From: Romanomermis culicivorax
Taxonomy: Eukaryota; Nematoda; Enoplea; Mermithida; Mermithidae
DNA: 64,000 nucleotides
Assembly (NCBI GenBank): GCA_963922205.1
Contig: CAWUHX010000072.1
Location: 310,001-374,000 of the forward strand
Direction of reading: 5' to 3'
Shown here: piece after piece, positions 54,340-64,000 of the stretch
Numbering within the stretch: the stretch's first letter is position 1
How the letters are laid out: each line of letters opens with the position of its first letter
Made by a program: the position numbers and the translations under genes
The notes under the pieces: model-generated
Told to the model about the DNA's origin: nothing
Database searches by the model: none
Seen by the model: the letters and a program-made list of their open reading frames with translations, nothing else

Positions 54340-55050
54340 GTCGTCACGTTCACAGCTTTATTTCAGATTGTCAGCTTTACAGAATCAGTTCTAAAATTTT
54401 ATTTTCCAATAAGGATACAATACAATAAACACATGTTGTGTGCTGTATTGCCAACTAAGAGGGAGCCGATTGTATGCCATTGCTATATCAGATGTAGGAA
54501 GAAAGGTTGTAGATTTAAGAAAGAATGGTCGATACAAAGGAAAATAAATATCAAGAGATTCACTTGACCAGAAAAAATGACTGAACGGTTTTTCACTTCA
54601 AAGAGTGCTGCAAACAATGCAGATGTTTTTCTTTTCATACTTTGTTTTTTATTTTTCCATGCCATGGCTAACCGTTTCCGCCTGCAAGAAATTCTGCACA
54701 ACTTCAGATAGAACTTTATAATACATTATTTAGCTTCATTCATTTGAAAAAAAATTTAAAGCTCTAAAAAATTGACGGAATTATCCTGGCAAAGACAGTT
54801 TAGATCTGCATTAAGAAATGGAAAATCTGAATTTTTTGCGAAGAATCGAAATTAATTAAATTTCATAATTTTGTTGTAATTATATTTCATAATCAATAAA
54901 GAGCACGCAAAAAGTGCTAGGTACGCAAAGAAAAGGGCACGTTAAAATAGAACCAGACTGATCGATATTCAACTAGCCCCATTACCAATCGTCTATATGC
55001 TTAGCCGCTGCAGTGGAAAGTACGGGTCCCAGATTCTATAGTTATGCCAA
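54340..55050. other. No gene recognised
   Basis: Anonymous AT-rich sequence. One minus-strand ORF of 72 codons (54483-54701) without known motifs. Confidence 0.4.
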
Positions 55051-55059
55051 CTTTCACGA

Positions 55060-55470
55060 ATATGGTCAAAAAGATGTGAGTAAGAAGAGCAGACATTTCA
55101 GAAAACTACTTCCATGAAGCTTTTGAATTCATTTTACGTTGAGAAAGGAACGATCGCTTTTAAAATTTAAGGAAGTTGACGTGTTGATATTTTTGAAAAA
55201 AATGTGTCAAGGAAAACTGCGGATATTCATTGAATATCAGGATAGAATATTGAAGATTACCAATGAAAAAATGAGATAATACATTCAAGATGATGAAAAC
55301 TATTAAAAGTTAAATGTTAAGTAAAGGTAGACATGCTAAAAAGCGCGACTGGGCTTGGTAATGAATTATAATGATTATTAAAGTTATAACAGGCGGGGCA
55401 CGGCGTGACACCGGAAAAGTTTGAGATTTGGCCTTCTAAAATACACCAAAATGCATCTTTTCCATCTCAA
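55060..55470. repeat. Family F repeat, partial copy
   Basis: Matches 28700-29105 (CTACTTCCATGAAGCTTTTG, AAGATTACCAAT, GGTAGACATGCTAAAAAGC, TTATAACAGGCGGGGC in place of the usual hairpin). Confidence 0.72.
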
Positions 55471-55489
55471 AACCCCAAATTTTTTTACG

Positions 55490-55830
55490 GCCTATGTGGA
55501 ACGACGTCAAAATTTATTCCACATTATAGTACAAATCTGGAAAAAAACAGTCTCAAACGACACTATTTGAGGACACCGTTTTTTTCCTCGAAGATTTTTT
55601 CCACATGAGAACCGGGCCCAAAATTTTTTTCCTCATTTTTAAAAACATTTATAATGTGGCTACGGATGCTTTTTTATGCATTTTAGGAGCACACCCAAGC
55701 ATTTTGTTGTATTTGGAGTCAGAAACCTGCAAAAATGAGGAAAAAATTGAGAAAATTCTTATTATGTTAGTCAAAATGAGGTCATAAAGAATATACATAT
55801 TGGTGTTCTACAGGGGCGGTTGAGGTATGT
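55490..55830. repeat. Family O repeat, inverted copy
   Basis: Reverse match to 8160-8500. It contains CTCGAAGATTTTTTCCACAT, GAACCGGGCCCAAAATTTTT, GGCTACGGATGC and TATTATGTTAGTCAAAATGA. Confidence 0.68.
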
Positions 55831-55899
55831 TAACGATAGAGTTCTCAGGAATTTATCCGCTACTAAAATTTCCGTGGTTCTGATTAGAATCATCTAATT

Positions 55900-56240
55900 T
55901 TATTTATTTCTTGGTCCGGCGCCGAGCGCCGGAAAAAATTTGGGATTTTCATTCTCTAAAACGCTGGAAAATGAACCTTCACAACGTTGAGAAATAAATT
56001 AAAATCAAACTGATGAAGTGTAATTTGTTTCAAAGTCCGGCGCGGAGCGCCTTAAAAATTTTCGGGTTTTTAAATTCTAAAACGCTGGAAAATAAATCTC
56101 TCCAACGCTGTTTTTTTCCACGAACTTCTTTCCACAAATGTCGAAGGGGGTTCGTGGAAAACAAATTTTTTCCCTCATGTGGAAAAAAATTTTTTTTGGT
56201 CTTAAAATCCTCGTTTTTCGCTTGAAAATGCTCATAAACG
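55900..56240. repeat. Hairpin-bearing repeats with CCGGCGC motifs
   Basis: Two copies in tandem of a unit with CCGGCGCCGAGCGCCGG or CCGGCGCGGAGCGCC, then AAAACGCTGGAAAATGAACC or AAATAAATCTC. Similar units occur at 58480-58680. It is followed by TTCCACAAATG / CATGTGGAAAA inverted motifs shared with 57430-57500 and 63500-63570. Confidence 0.6.
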
Positions 56241-56279
56241 CTTTATTTAAGTGTTTTTGAGCTCTTCAAAGCATTCTGA

Positions 56280-56790
56280 TAATCATTCTGATCATATATC
56301 TCAAAAATTAGATTTAAATTTTGTGTTCATAGATCGTAATTTCTAGAAATTTATCATTCGAAAAATTTTAAAGCCATTAATTTGTTCGTAACCTTTCATA
56401 AATTTAGCCGAAAAGCAATGAGTCAGAAGTGTAGAAATTTTCCACAAATTCTGAAGCTTTTGAATTGAATTTACGTTAAGAAAAGAACAAACGCTTCATA
56501 AAGTTGACGTGTTGATCTTTCTCAAAAAAAATCTATGAAGGAAAAAATGCAGATCTTCATTAAATATAGAGATGCAAGATTGCCCATTAAACATTAAATA
56601 ATATGTTTAAGATAATGAAAACTATTGAAGATTAAATGGTTAGTGAAGGTAGACATGCTAAAAGCCGAGCCTGAGCTTGGTAATAAATAATAATGATTAT
56701 TAAAGTTATTACCGGCGTGAAGCGCCGGAAAATTTTGAGATTTGGACCTCCTAAAATGCACAAAAATGCATATTTCCAATATGAACACCC
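56280..56790. repeat. Family F repeat, copy at 56.5 kb
   Basis: Matches 28600-29100, ending in the hairpin CCGGCGTGAAGCGCCGG and AAAATGCACAAAAATGCATA. No gene on either strand; the ORFs at 56594-56913 are repeat translations. Confidence 0.72.
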
Positions 56791-57134
56791 AAAATTCTTC
56801 TTCCACATTTGTAGAAAGACCTCAAAAATTTTTTCCACATTCCAGATTTTTTTCCACATTATAGTGCAATGTGCAAATGTTGAAAAAAATAGTGCTCTCC
56901 AACAAACATTCATGAACAGAAGCTCTAAAATCGCAGTCTAGAATGATGTCTTGAAATTCCATCTTCAATAAACACAAAAGTTCAGGTTGCAAACGATTAA
57001 AAATTTCCGAGCTTATCGAGAGAAAAGATTGAGAAAATTGATGATAAATCTCAATTTTGGGCGACATAATTGACTGTTAACGATTAGAAAAATGAAACGA
57101 GCTAGCTTGGTTGATAGACTTGAAGGAAATAGTC

Positions 57135-57570
57135 AACATTATACCCATGACCGGCGCGAGGCGCCGGAAAATTTTCAGATTTTGACCCTTTCAAGTCCAT
57201 CAAAACGCATCTTTTCGGTTTTAAATTCCCAAAATTTTTTCACAATGAGAACCATACCCAAAATTTTTTTCCTCATTTCGAATTTTTTTTCCTCAAAAGA
57301 CCCCATTTGAGGGAAAAAGGTGGATATATGATCAGAATGATTATCAGAATGCTTTAAAAAGCTCAAAAATACTTAAATAAAGCGTTTATGAACATTTTAA
57401 AGCGAAAAACGAGGATTTTAAAACGAAAAAAAAAAATTTTCCACATGTGGAAAAGAAATTTGACCCCTTTCCATCCACATTTGTGGAAAAAAGTTCGTGG
57501 AAAAAACAGTGTTGCCAGATGGTTTTAGTGAAAAACCGCGAAATGACCTGAAAAAACCGCAACAAGAAAT
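57135..57570. repeat. O/G mosaic with CCGGCGCGAGGCGCCGG hairpin
   Basis: Carries the hairpin, TTCACAATGAGAACCATACC (as at 9315), GACCCCATTTGAGG, then inverted CCACATGTGGAAAA and CACATTTGTGGAAAA motifs shared with 63500-63570. Confidence 0.6.
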
Positions 57571-57739
57571 GTGAAAACCGCCAAAAAAACCGCCGCACAA
57601 GAAGTGGCAGAAAAGACTGCATTGCAGTTACTAAAGTTGGCTCAACTCTCAATTTGATTGTTAAATCAGTAAGAAACGTGTATTTTTGAGAACAAAATGG
57701 AAAAAATGAATTTTTTAGTTAGAAAACCCAAAAATATGC

Positions 57740-58110
57740 CCGCCAACCACTGTTATTTTTTTGCCAAAACATGGCTTTTGGCACAAAACAATTGGAACGG
57801 CACAAAAAAATTTGAGCCTTTGTGCCGATTGGCACAAAAAATTTTTGGCTGGTCAAACATTCCTTGATTTTTAGACATTTTAGGGGCTGAAAATGCAAAA
57901 AAAATTTGGCGCTTTGCGCCGAGTCACTGAATATAACATTTCCTATCCACATATATATTTGACCCGAACGCGAACGATTTCCCTCCGAACAGCGTATTAG
58001 TATCGTTGCAGCAAACTTTATAGGCTGTCAATAACTGATGAATGAAAAGAAAGTCTGAACATTCTCTATTAATCCTATCAGATTCGGATTTGAAACTGAA
58101 ATTCTTACTT
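57740..58110. repeat. Family G repeat, copy at 57.9 kb
   Basis: Closely matches 9420-9686 and, in reverse, 17040-17420: AAAACATGGCTTTTGGCAC, GTGCCGATTGGCAC, GGCGCTTTGCGCCG hairpin, GCAGCAAACTTTATAGGCTG, then CAGATTCGGATTTG. Confidence 0.75.
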
Positions 58111-58129
58111 TTTTTGTGTTTGATTCACC

Positions 58130-58740
58130 GTTTTTATTCCTCGAAGATTTTTTCCACATGAGAACCGGACCCAAAATTTTTTTCCCCCTTTTCCAAAAAT
58201 TTTCCGCATTCTTAAAAACGTTTATAATGTGCTTACGGATGCTTTTTAATGCATTTTAGGAGCATAACTCAAGCATTTTGATGCTTTTGGATTTTGATAC
58301 CTGCAAAAATTGGGAAAATTGAAAAAATTCTGGTTATTATGTTAGTCAAAATGAGCTGATGAAGAATATATTGGTGTTCTACAAGAGCATTGAAAGCATT
58401 TTAACGACAGAATTGTCATGAATTTATCCTTTATTAATAATTCTGTGGTTCTAATTAGGATTATCCAATTTTATTTGATTTTAGTCCCGGTGCGCAGCGC
58501 CGAAATTTTTTTTGATTTTTACTAACCTAAAACGCTGGAAATTGAACCTTCACAACGTTGGGAAATAAATTAAAATCCGACTGATGAAGTATAATTTGTT
58601 TTCCATTCCGGCGCAGAGCGCCGGAAAAATTTTCCAGTTTTTATATTATAAAACGCTGGAAAATAAATCTCTCCAATGAATATTCGTGAATATAAGTTCT
58701 AAAATCGCAGTCTATAATGATGTCTTCAATTTCCATTTTC
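58130..58740. repeat. Family O repeat plus CCGGCGC hairpin units
   Basis: 58130-58400 repeats 55580-55780 (CTCGAAGATTTTTTCCACAT, AAACGTTTATAATGTG). 58480-58700 repeats 55900-56100 (CGGTGCGCAGCGCCG and CCGGCGCAGAGCGCCGG hairpins). Confidence 0.62.
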
Positions 58741-58784
58741 AATAAACCCAAAAGTTCATGTTAAAAATTTTGGAAAAATTCCAA

Positions 58785-59345
58785 GCATTGTGCCATGGAC
58801 ACAAATTATTTGGCCTCATGTGCCAATTAACACAAATGTCCGTGCACGAAAAAAACGCTGCGGCTAACCCTGATCTTGCGTTATGTGGTAAGCAAAAAAT
58901 TGAAAACCGCCAAAACCGCCGCAAAAACCCAAAAACCACGACAAAAACCGCTGAACAGTCAACCCGACGCAAAAACCGCCAGATGGGTCCGAAAACCGCG
59001 AAAATGGCGGAAAATAGCCGCATCTGGCAACATACACTGAAACCAGTGTTTTTTTTGTGCCAAAACATGGTTTTTGGCACAAAAAAATTTGGAATGGCAC
59101 AAAAAATTTTGGGCGTTTGTGCCAATTGGCACAAATTTTTTGACTAGTCGAATGCCGAATTTCTTTGATTTTTAGTCATTTTAGGAGCTGAAAACGCAAA
59201 AATTTTCTCGGCGATGCGCGCCGAGTCAATTACTCAAGTGTAATTATTAGTCAAGAGTCAGGAATCTGAAAGAATTGTATTTGATAATAGATTTGAATGA
59301 TCACAACAAACTTTGAGATTGTCAATGATTGAAAAATGAATTAGT
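58785..59345. repeat. Family G repeat, copy at 59 kb (interrupted)
   Basis: GTGCCATGGACACAAATT and TGTGCCAATTAACACAAATG are followed by a CAAAAACCGC-rich insertion (58890-59030). Then come AAAACATGGTTTTTGGCAC, GTGCCAATTGGCAC and a CGGCGATGCGCGCCG hairpin, as in 10140-10420. Confidence 0.65.
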
Positions 59346-60143
59346 TAACTTCCACTGTTCATTCAGTATGATCGGAAACCGAAATTTTTATTTTTGGTGT
59401 TTGATTCGAACAGAAAAATTTACCTTGTTGGCGCAATTTTTCAACCAAGAATTTGCGCGACGTGACTTCCGTTCTAGTTTTTTTCAGGAAAAATCATTAT
59501 GGACATCCTTGATTTATTTACATCGGTGTTAAGAAGAAAACCGTAGCCGAAAATTAAAGAAAAATATAAAATGCCTAAACAATTATATAAGGTAAAGTGG
59601 GGTAACTTTGGCCACGGGGTAACTTTGGTCAATTTCACTTGAAACATCGCCGAATTTTTTCTCTGTAAGATATGCAGATACAACTTGGCACACTAATGTC
59701 TAGGTGATCAGTGCATGTTACTGTGAAAGGAAATTGAAATCCAAATAAAATTGAGAAATTTGTGGGTCGACAAAATTGCCATTTTTTTTAATGAAAATTT
59801 TCAAATTGAAAAAAATTTGGGTTTCACTCATCCGCTGCACTCAAAACTTTCACTAACTATTAAGTGTCTTTAGAGAGTTTCTCTCTTCTGTTTTGTATAA
59901 AAAAATAACTACTCATTTTCGAGCAGAAAAATCGGTCCAAAAGCGGGAAACTTTGGCCAGTTAGCGGGAAACTTTGGTCAAGGCGGGTAACTTTGGTCAC
60001 ATTATATTTTGGCGGGTAACTTTAGTCAAATTAAAATTTTTTGTGCCACACATTTTTCTACTTATAATAATTTGATCTTACTTCTTTTTCAGGCGAATTA
60101 TTTTATCCTGTATATAATTTTCATCGATTACGTACGTCACAAT

Positions 60144-60311
60144 ATGATCAGGCATTACAAAAGAAAGCCTGATGCGCGCAAATACCTGACTAATTACTTA
60201 ACAGAAGATCTCGAAAAGGCCATCGAGGCCGTTCGAAACGGGTCAAAAATTCGAACAGCAGCTCGTGTTTACAATATTCCACATGGAACATTACAAAACA
60301 AAGTAATCTGA
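60144..60311 (+). CDS. Psq-type HTH of pogo-like transposase
   Basis: From the ATG at 60144: MIRHYKRKPDARKYL..., then DLEKAIEAVRNGSKIRTAAR and VYNIPHGTLQNKV, then a stop at 60311. This is the N-terminal psq/HTH DNA-binding module found in pogo- and Tigger-like transposases. A TTTTTCAG acceptor lies upstream at about 60093, and a GTAAGT donor-like site at 60313 follows the stop directly, so the frame could be an exon whose stop is bypassed if a donor just before it is used. It would bind the TIR or subterminal repeats (inferred). Confidence 0.75.
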   Translation: MIRHYKRKPDARKYLTNYLTEDLEKAIEAVRNGSKIRTAARVYNIPHGTLQNKVI

Positions 60312-60590
60312 CAGTAAGTATATTTTCTAAAACCACACTAAATTACTCAATGATAATTTGTTTTTAGAGAAACTCAACTTGTCCAAAAATACATCGGCTT
60401 CTTTGTTATTCAGTCCACTATCAAACGGTACCTTGTAGACACTTTTGAACCTTTATATGTGATTAAATATTAAATTATTGCAGATAATAGTACAACAATT
60501 ATAGTACAACAAAATTTATCGGCGTTGTCTTTTCCGTCATCGACTTCAACGTTTGAAAGTATGTACTTTTGTTAAGAAATTAACAGAGGA

Positions 60591-60998
60591 ATGATATCTA
60601 AAATTTTCAGAAATGCCCACATCGTCGGCGTCAGCCATCAACGAGGTTACACCATCGAGACGTATGACGGCCAGTGTCATCAAGTATCTTCAGACAGTAC
60701 ATGCGAAAAAAACGAGTCGAAAAAGTCCAGAAAACGTCTTTGTCATGCGCTTAGCCAATCTTTGATGGAACCAGAAGTCAGTGCTCAACTGAAAGAATTG
60801 AAAGAAGCGAAAAAAGCTGGAAACACTAATGTGTGTCCCATTTGCCGTATTCAATGGACAATTTACAAGAAAACGTACAAAAAAGACTGGGCGTGCTGTG
60901 ATGGATGTGATGGGTGGATATGTGGTAACTGTTTAGCTGATGATTTTGGTCCCACTAGTAATTTTATTTGTCAAGTTTGTGTTACTCATAACAATTAA
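60591..60998 (+). CDS. PHD-like finger C-terminus of pogo-like protein
   Basis: A 135-codon frame. Residues 44-77 form a charged helix-like stretch (EPEVSAQLKELKEAKKAG) and residues 82-130 a zinc finger: C82-P-I-C85, then C103-D-G-C106, W109-I-C111-G-N-C114 and C127-Q-V-C130. The spacing fits a PHD finger, with C111 where His usually stands. Many pogo-like transposases carry such a C-terminal finger after the DDE domain. A TTTTCAG acceptor at 60610 could start an exon, in which case the first ~6 codons are intronic. The missing catalytic region suggests an internal deletion derivative or a domesticated DNA-binding/chromatin-reading product; expression is unknown. Confidence 0.65.
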   Translation: MISKIFRNAHIVGVSHQRGYTIETYDGQCHQVSSDSTCEKNESKKSRKRLCHALSQSLMEPEVSAQLKELKEAKKAGNTNVCPICRIQWTIYKKTYKKDWACCDGCDGWICGNCLADDFGPTSNFICQVCVTHNN

Positions 60999-61685
60999 TC
61001 TTCCTTTAAATTTGGTTAATATCATGTATTTTGATCATGAAAATGCACATTTATCATTGTTTTAATGTACCTCATATTTTTGTGTGTTAATTTTTTTTTG
61101 TTAATAAATTTTGAACGATTGATATTTTTATTTTCATTCATATTTATATTTTCATGTACCTCTTAACATGCTGTAATCTGAATAACGCAATATTTTTCAC
61201 GTCAGGTACTTTTTTAGGTCAATTGACCAAGGTTACCCACCATAGGGACAACCGGGAGTAGATTTACGGAAACCTTTTTGCTGTTGAGGATATTCATCAT
61301 TTTCAGCTGAAATTTTGTGACAATAAAGGTCGATGGCTATGTTACCTCATATTCACAATTTGTTTTGTTACGTTCTATCTGTGGTTGGTTAGATATAACG
61401 ATTTTGCTGGTCGAAAAAGTAAATTGAACAGAAATTATAATGGCGACCAAAGTTGACCACCATGGTGGGTAACATTGGTCAAAAAATGAGCTCTTTTCAA
61501 CGGTCAATGGTAGGTTAAATCTGCATGCTACTTATGAAATGATGTGTTTAATCGATTTGTCTGACATTTTTGACATATGAGTTCCATGAAACATTTTTAC
61601 GAATTCCCCATGTATAACAAGTTATATGTTGGAGAAGTCGAATTGACTCGATTTTGACCAAAGTTACCCCACTTTACCTTAAAAA

Positions 61686-61872
61686 CATACCTGTACTTGG
61701 GGGGACCCCCCCCCAACTTGGCCAACCCTGTACCCAAAATCATTTTCCCCCCTCCCCAGTTTGGAAAAAATTAAAAAAATTTTCAAAAAAGTGTATGTTT
61801 TTTGGCCTTTTTTGGGAAAAATTTCAACTTTTTTCTACCCCCCGCCCCCCAACTGGTCGGAGGTCTTGCAGG
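61686..61872. mobile_element. Family A MITE, inverted, 3' truncated
   Basis: Starts CATACCTGTACTTGGGGGGA just outside the pogo element and runs to AACTGGTCGGAGGTCTTGCAGG, missing the last bases. It is followed at once by another A copy at 61873, as in the 11.3/11.55 kb pair. Confidence 0.8.
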
Positions 61873-62650
61873 CATACCTGTACTTGGGAGGGGGTTGGGG
61901 GCAGGGCTGGCAAACATAGGTTTTTTTCAACCTAGGTTTTTTAGGTTTTTTTAAAAAAACCTAGGTTGGTCTGATTTTTTTGGTTTTTTCGAAATTCTGT
62001 AAAAAATGCATATTTCCTAATGTTTAGCATACTAGAGGTCCTTTTATGTTACCTGTGGAAAACATTTCTATTTACTTCATGGTTTGAACTATCTACCTAT
62101 ACAGTATCGATGTACTATGCATAAACACTGGAAAATACGTAGGTGAGTATGTACCTTGTCTTATTTTTTATTATAAGTACCTATGCAACTGTCCCATTTT
62201 CTATTATAATAAGTCAACTACCTATATCAAAAGCTAAATAAATGATAAAAGCTAAATAAATGTTGGTCATTTGATTTTGTGATTTGTGTGTCGTGTCAAG
62301 TTGTTACGTTATGTTGTTGTGTTGTGCACTTAATTTTGAGTTTATAAATTTTCTTCATTTGACTCATTATTTTGATAGGAAAAGGTGTGCTAGCCTTTTA
62401 TCATTAATTGTACAGAATTCATATGGCTTAAAGTAGTCTTGTAAGCGATTGTAGGGCAATACAAAATATAAAACCTAGAAAAAACCTAAAAAACCTTAAA
62501 AAACCTAAAAAAACCTAGTAAAAAAACCTAAAACCTAAATTTGAAAATTTTTTAGGTTAGGTTTTTTCCAGCCTTGGTTGGGGGGGACCCCCCCCCCCCA
62601 ACTCGGCCAACCCTGTGCCCAAAATCATTTCCCCCCCCCCCAACCCCGGG
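61873..62650. mobile_element. Family A MITE split by a hAT-like element
   Basis: The left part, 61873-61901 (CATACCTGTACTTGGGAGGG), continues after the nested element at 62577 with GTTGGGGGGGACCCCC and AACTCGGCCAACCCTGTG, to a C run at about 62640, then is lost. Flanked on the right by an inverted F repeat. Confidence 0.75.
61902..62576. mobile_element. Family S hAT-like element (675 bp), nested in A
   Basis: The left end CAGGGCTGGCAAACATAGG and the inverse right end CAAGGCTGGAAAAAACC have the CAGxGxTGG form common in hAT elements. The perfect 8-bp duplication GTTGGGGG lies at 61894-61901 and 62577-62584. Subterminal regions consist of AAAAACCTAGG / AAAAAACCTAAA repeats. The centre is AT-rich without coding frame. 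Confidence 0.9.
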
Positions 62651-62684
62651 GTTTTCATATTGAAAAGATGCATTCTGGTGCATT

Positions 62685-63380
62685 TTAGGAGGTCCAAATC
62701 TCGAAATTTTCCGGCGCTTCGCGCCGGTTATAACTTTAATAATCATCATTATTCATTAAGTAGCTCAGGCACGGCTTTTATCACGTCTACCTTCATTTAT
62801 CACTTGATCTATAATAGTTTTCATCATCTTAAACGTAGTATCTCATGTTTTAATTGGTAATCTTCAATGTTTTATCATAATATTTAGTGAAGATTCGCAT
62901 TTTTTCCTTTTGAGAAAGATCAATACGTCAAGTCTCTATGCTTTATGATGCAATTATTTTTTTGCTAACAAAAAAATTAATTTAAAAAATTCATGGAAAT
63001 GTCTTTCGGAAATTTATACTCTTCTTACTCATATATTTTCGACCAAGTTCATGAGAGTTTACAAATAAATTACAGATTTTAAAATTTTTCAAGTAAAATT
63101 CTAGAAATTACGACTCTTGAACACAAAATTGGAATCTAATTCTTGAAATAAAAGTTCGGAAAATTGATTTTCCAGCATCCCAGAATGACAATATACCCAA
63201 AAAATTTTCCGGCGCTCCGCGCCGGAAAGATTACCATCTTTTTTGGGCTTTCGATGGTCATCATAGAGGGCTTGACTATTGATTTCTTGTGTAATTCAAG
63301 TCAATTGCTCTAGTTTTCTAGAAAATTTGTTCAACAATGCTTGTAGATTAGGCTTTTAAGTCGAACATTTCAATTTTTTC
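62685..63380. repeat. Family F repeat, inverted full copy
   Basis: Reverse complement of 28370-29105, with hairpins CCGGCGCTTCGCGCCGG at about 62711 and CCGGCGCTCCGCGCCGG at about 63209. The distance between the two hairpins (about 500 bp) is the same in both copies. Confidence 0.8.
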
Positions 63381-63419
63381 TTCAATTTTAATGAATTAAC
63401 CTCTAAAAACACCAGAAGG

Positions 63420-63740
63420 CTTGAAAAAGCTCAAAAACAGTGCGATAAAGCGTCTGTGAGCAATTTTAAGCCAAAAAACGAGGATTTTAAGACGAAAAAA
63501 AATTTTTTTCCACATGTGGAAAAAAAATTTGACCCCTTTCCACATTTGTGGAAAAAAGTTCGTGGAAAAAAAACAGTGTTTATCAAACTTCTGGCATAAA
63601 ACTTTTTAAAAGTTTTCGGTATGTTTTTAGGCTGGAAAAAATTTTTTGTGCTATTGGCACAAATTTTTTCGGCCCTTTGTGCCAATTGGCACAAATGTCC
63701 GTGCGTGCACAAAAAAAAACGCTGACTGAAACAGTGGTTC
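63420..63740. repeat. O/G repeat fragments
   Basis: 63480-63575 repeats 57430-57510 (CCACATGTGGAAAA, CACATTTGTGGAAAA). 63640-63715 repeats 11255-11320 (CTATTGGCAC, GTGCCAATTGGCACAAATG). The remaining 290 bases to the window end show nothing recognisable. Confidence 0.65.
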
Positions 63741-64000
63741 GAAGCTCGCTCGATTCAAATAATTCCACTACAGTAGGTATCAGGCGACGTCGAATAACTT
63801 TTCATGAATAATACCTTGATTCACGAAGCCGACTACCAGTACAAATCCAAAAAGCTTGTTGGTAATCAATCCACATAATCACGCATTCTAAAGATTCAAA
63901 TTTAGTGTGGTCGTGTTGATTTCACAATTGCTACATTTACAATATTTATTTATAACGATCCGAAATCTTTCTGGCATGATTACACCATAGCGTATAGATG

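Larger units (their letters stand above)
59590..61679 (+). mobile_element. Pogo-like transposon with HTH and PHD remnants
   Basis: A 2090-bp element with TIRs AGGTAAAGTGGGGTAACTTT and inverse AGGTAAAGTGGGGTAACTTT, and TA on both sides (59588-59589 and 61680-61681), as in the Tc1/mariner/pogo group. Many GGGTAACTTTGGTCA copies lie inside both ends (for example 59611, 59945, 59980, 60012 and 61230, 61470 inverted). On the plus strand it encodes an N-terminal psq helix-turn-helix and a C-terminal PHD-like finger, but no DDE core is visible between them. Confidence 0.92.

Noticed and set aside
57386-57652. 88-codon minus-strand ORF
   Set aside because: Composed of O/G repeat sequence that recurs at 63.5 kb and 56.1 kb in other frames.

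Overview
This is a window of nuclear DNA from an animal, most likely an invertebrate; the species cannot be read from it. It is AT-rich, has no operons, and holds one clearly intact cellular gene with many introns. Almost everything else recognisable is DNA transposons and their relics. Boundaries were found by eye from terminal inverted repeats (TIRs) and target-site duplications (TSDs).

The one well-supported gene is DNA ligase IV (LIG4), on the minus strand from 51932 down to 39773. Seventeen exons join without a frame break into 865 codons. All nucleotidyltransferase motifs are present, with the catalytic lysine at residue 273 as in human LIG4. About 45 C-terminal residues (end of the second BRCT domain) were not found. 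Its introns carry at least seven transposon insertions.

Mobile elements come from at least five superfamilies. (1) hAT-like elements with 8-bp TSDs: a G-run-rich family starting CATACCTGTA with about a dozen copies (family A), and families B (CAGGGCCGTGCAC), C (CAGTGGCGGAT), I (CAGAGxxCCCC), J (TAGTGATGGACCGAT, with a decayed transposase), K (CAGTGTTTTTTTGCAC), P (CAGGCTTTTTT) and S (CAGGGCTGGCAAA). (2) A 3.4-kb Mutator-like (MULE) element at 17789-21173 with TIRs of about 380-400 bp, a perfect 9-bp TSD and a SWIM-finger transposase pseudogene. (3) A decayed mariner at 22269-23328. (4) A pogo-like element at 59590-61679 that keeps an N-terminal psq helix-turn-helix and a C-terminal PHD-like finger but no visible DDE core, plus a 129-bp relative at 16812-16940. 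(5) Elements flanked by TAA with ATACTTC-type ends (PIF/Harbinger-like) at 24218, 32177-35535 and 51279.

Layout: 0-7 kb scattered MITEs, one 27-bp hairpin and one minisatellite; 7-12 kb a mosaic of repeats F, G and O with family A; 12-17 kb mostly anonymous; 17.8-23.3 kb MULE and mariner; 24-25.5 kb a Harbinger-like MITE and a possible small secreted protein; 26-30 kb two P elements; 31-35.5 kb a minisatellite and a composite Harbinger-like element; 36-39.7 kb mostly anonymous; 39.8-51.9 kb LIG4; 52-54 kb nested hAT insertions; 55-59.4 and 62.6-63.7 kb F/G/O mosaic; 59.6-61.7 kb pogo-like element.

Nested insertions give a relative order of events: B into C, S into A, A into mariner, A into H and F into P. 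Most recognisable coding sequence outside LIG4 belongs to decayed transposases; the remaining small ORFs are weak candidates.
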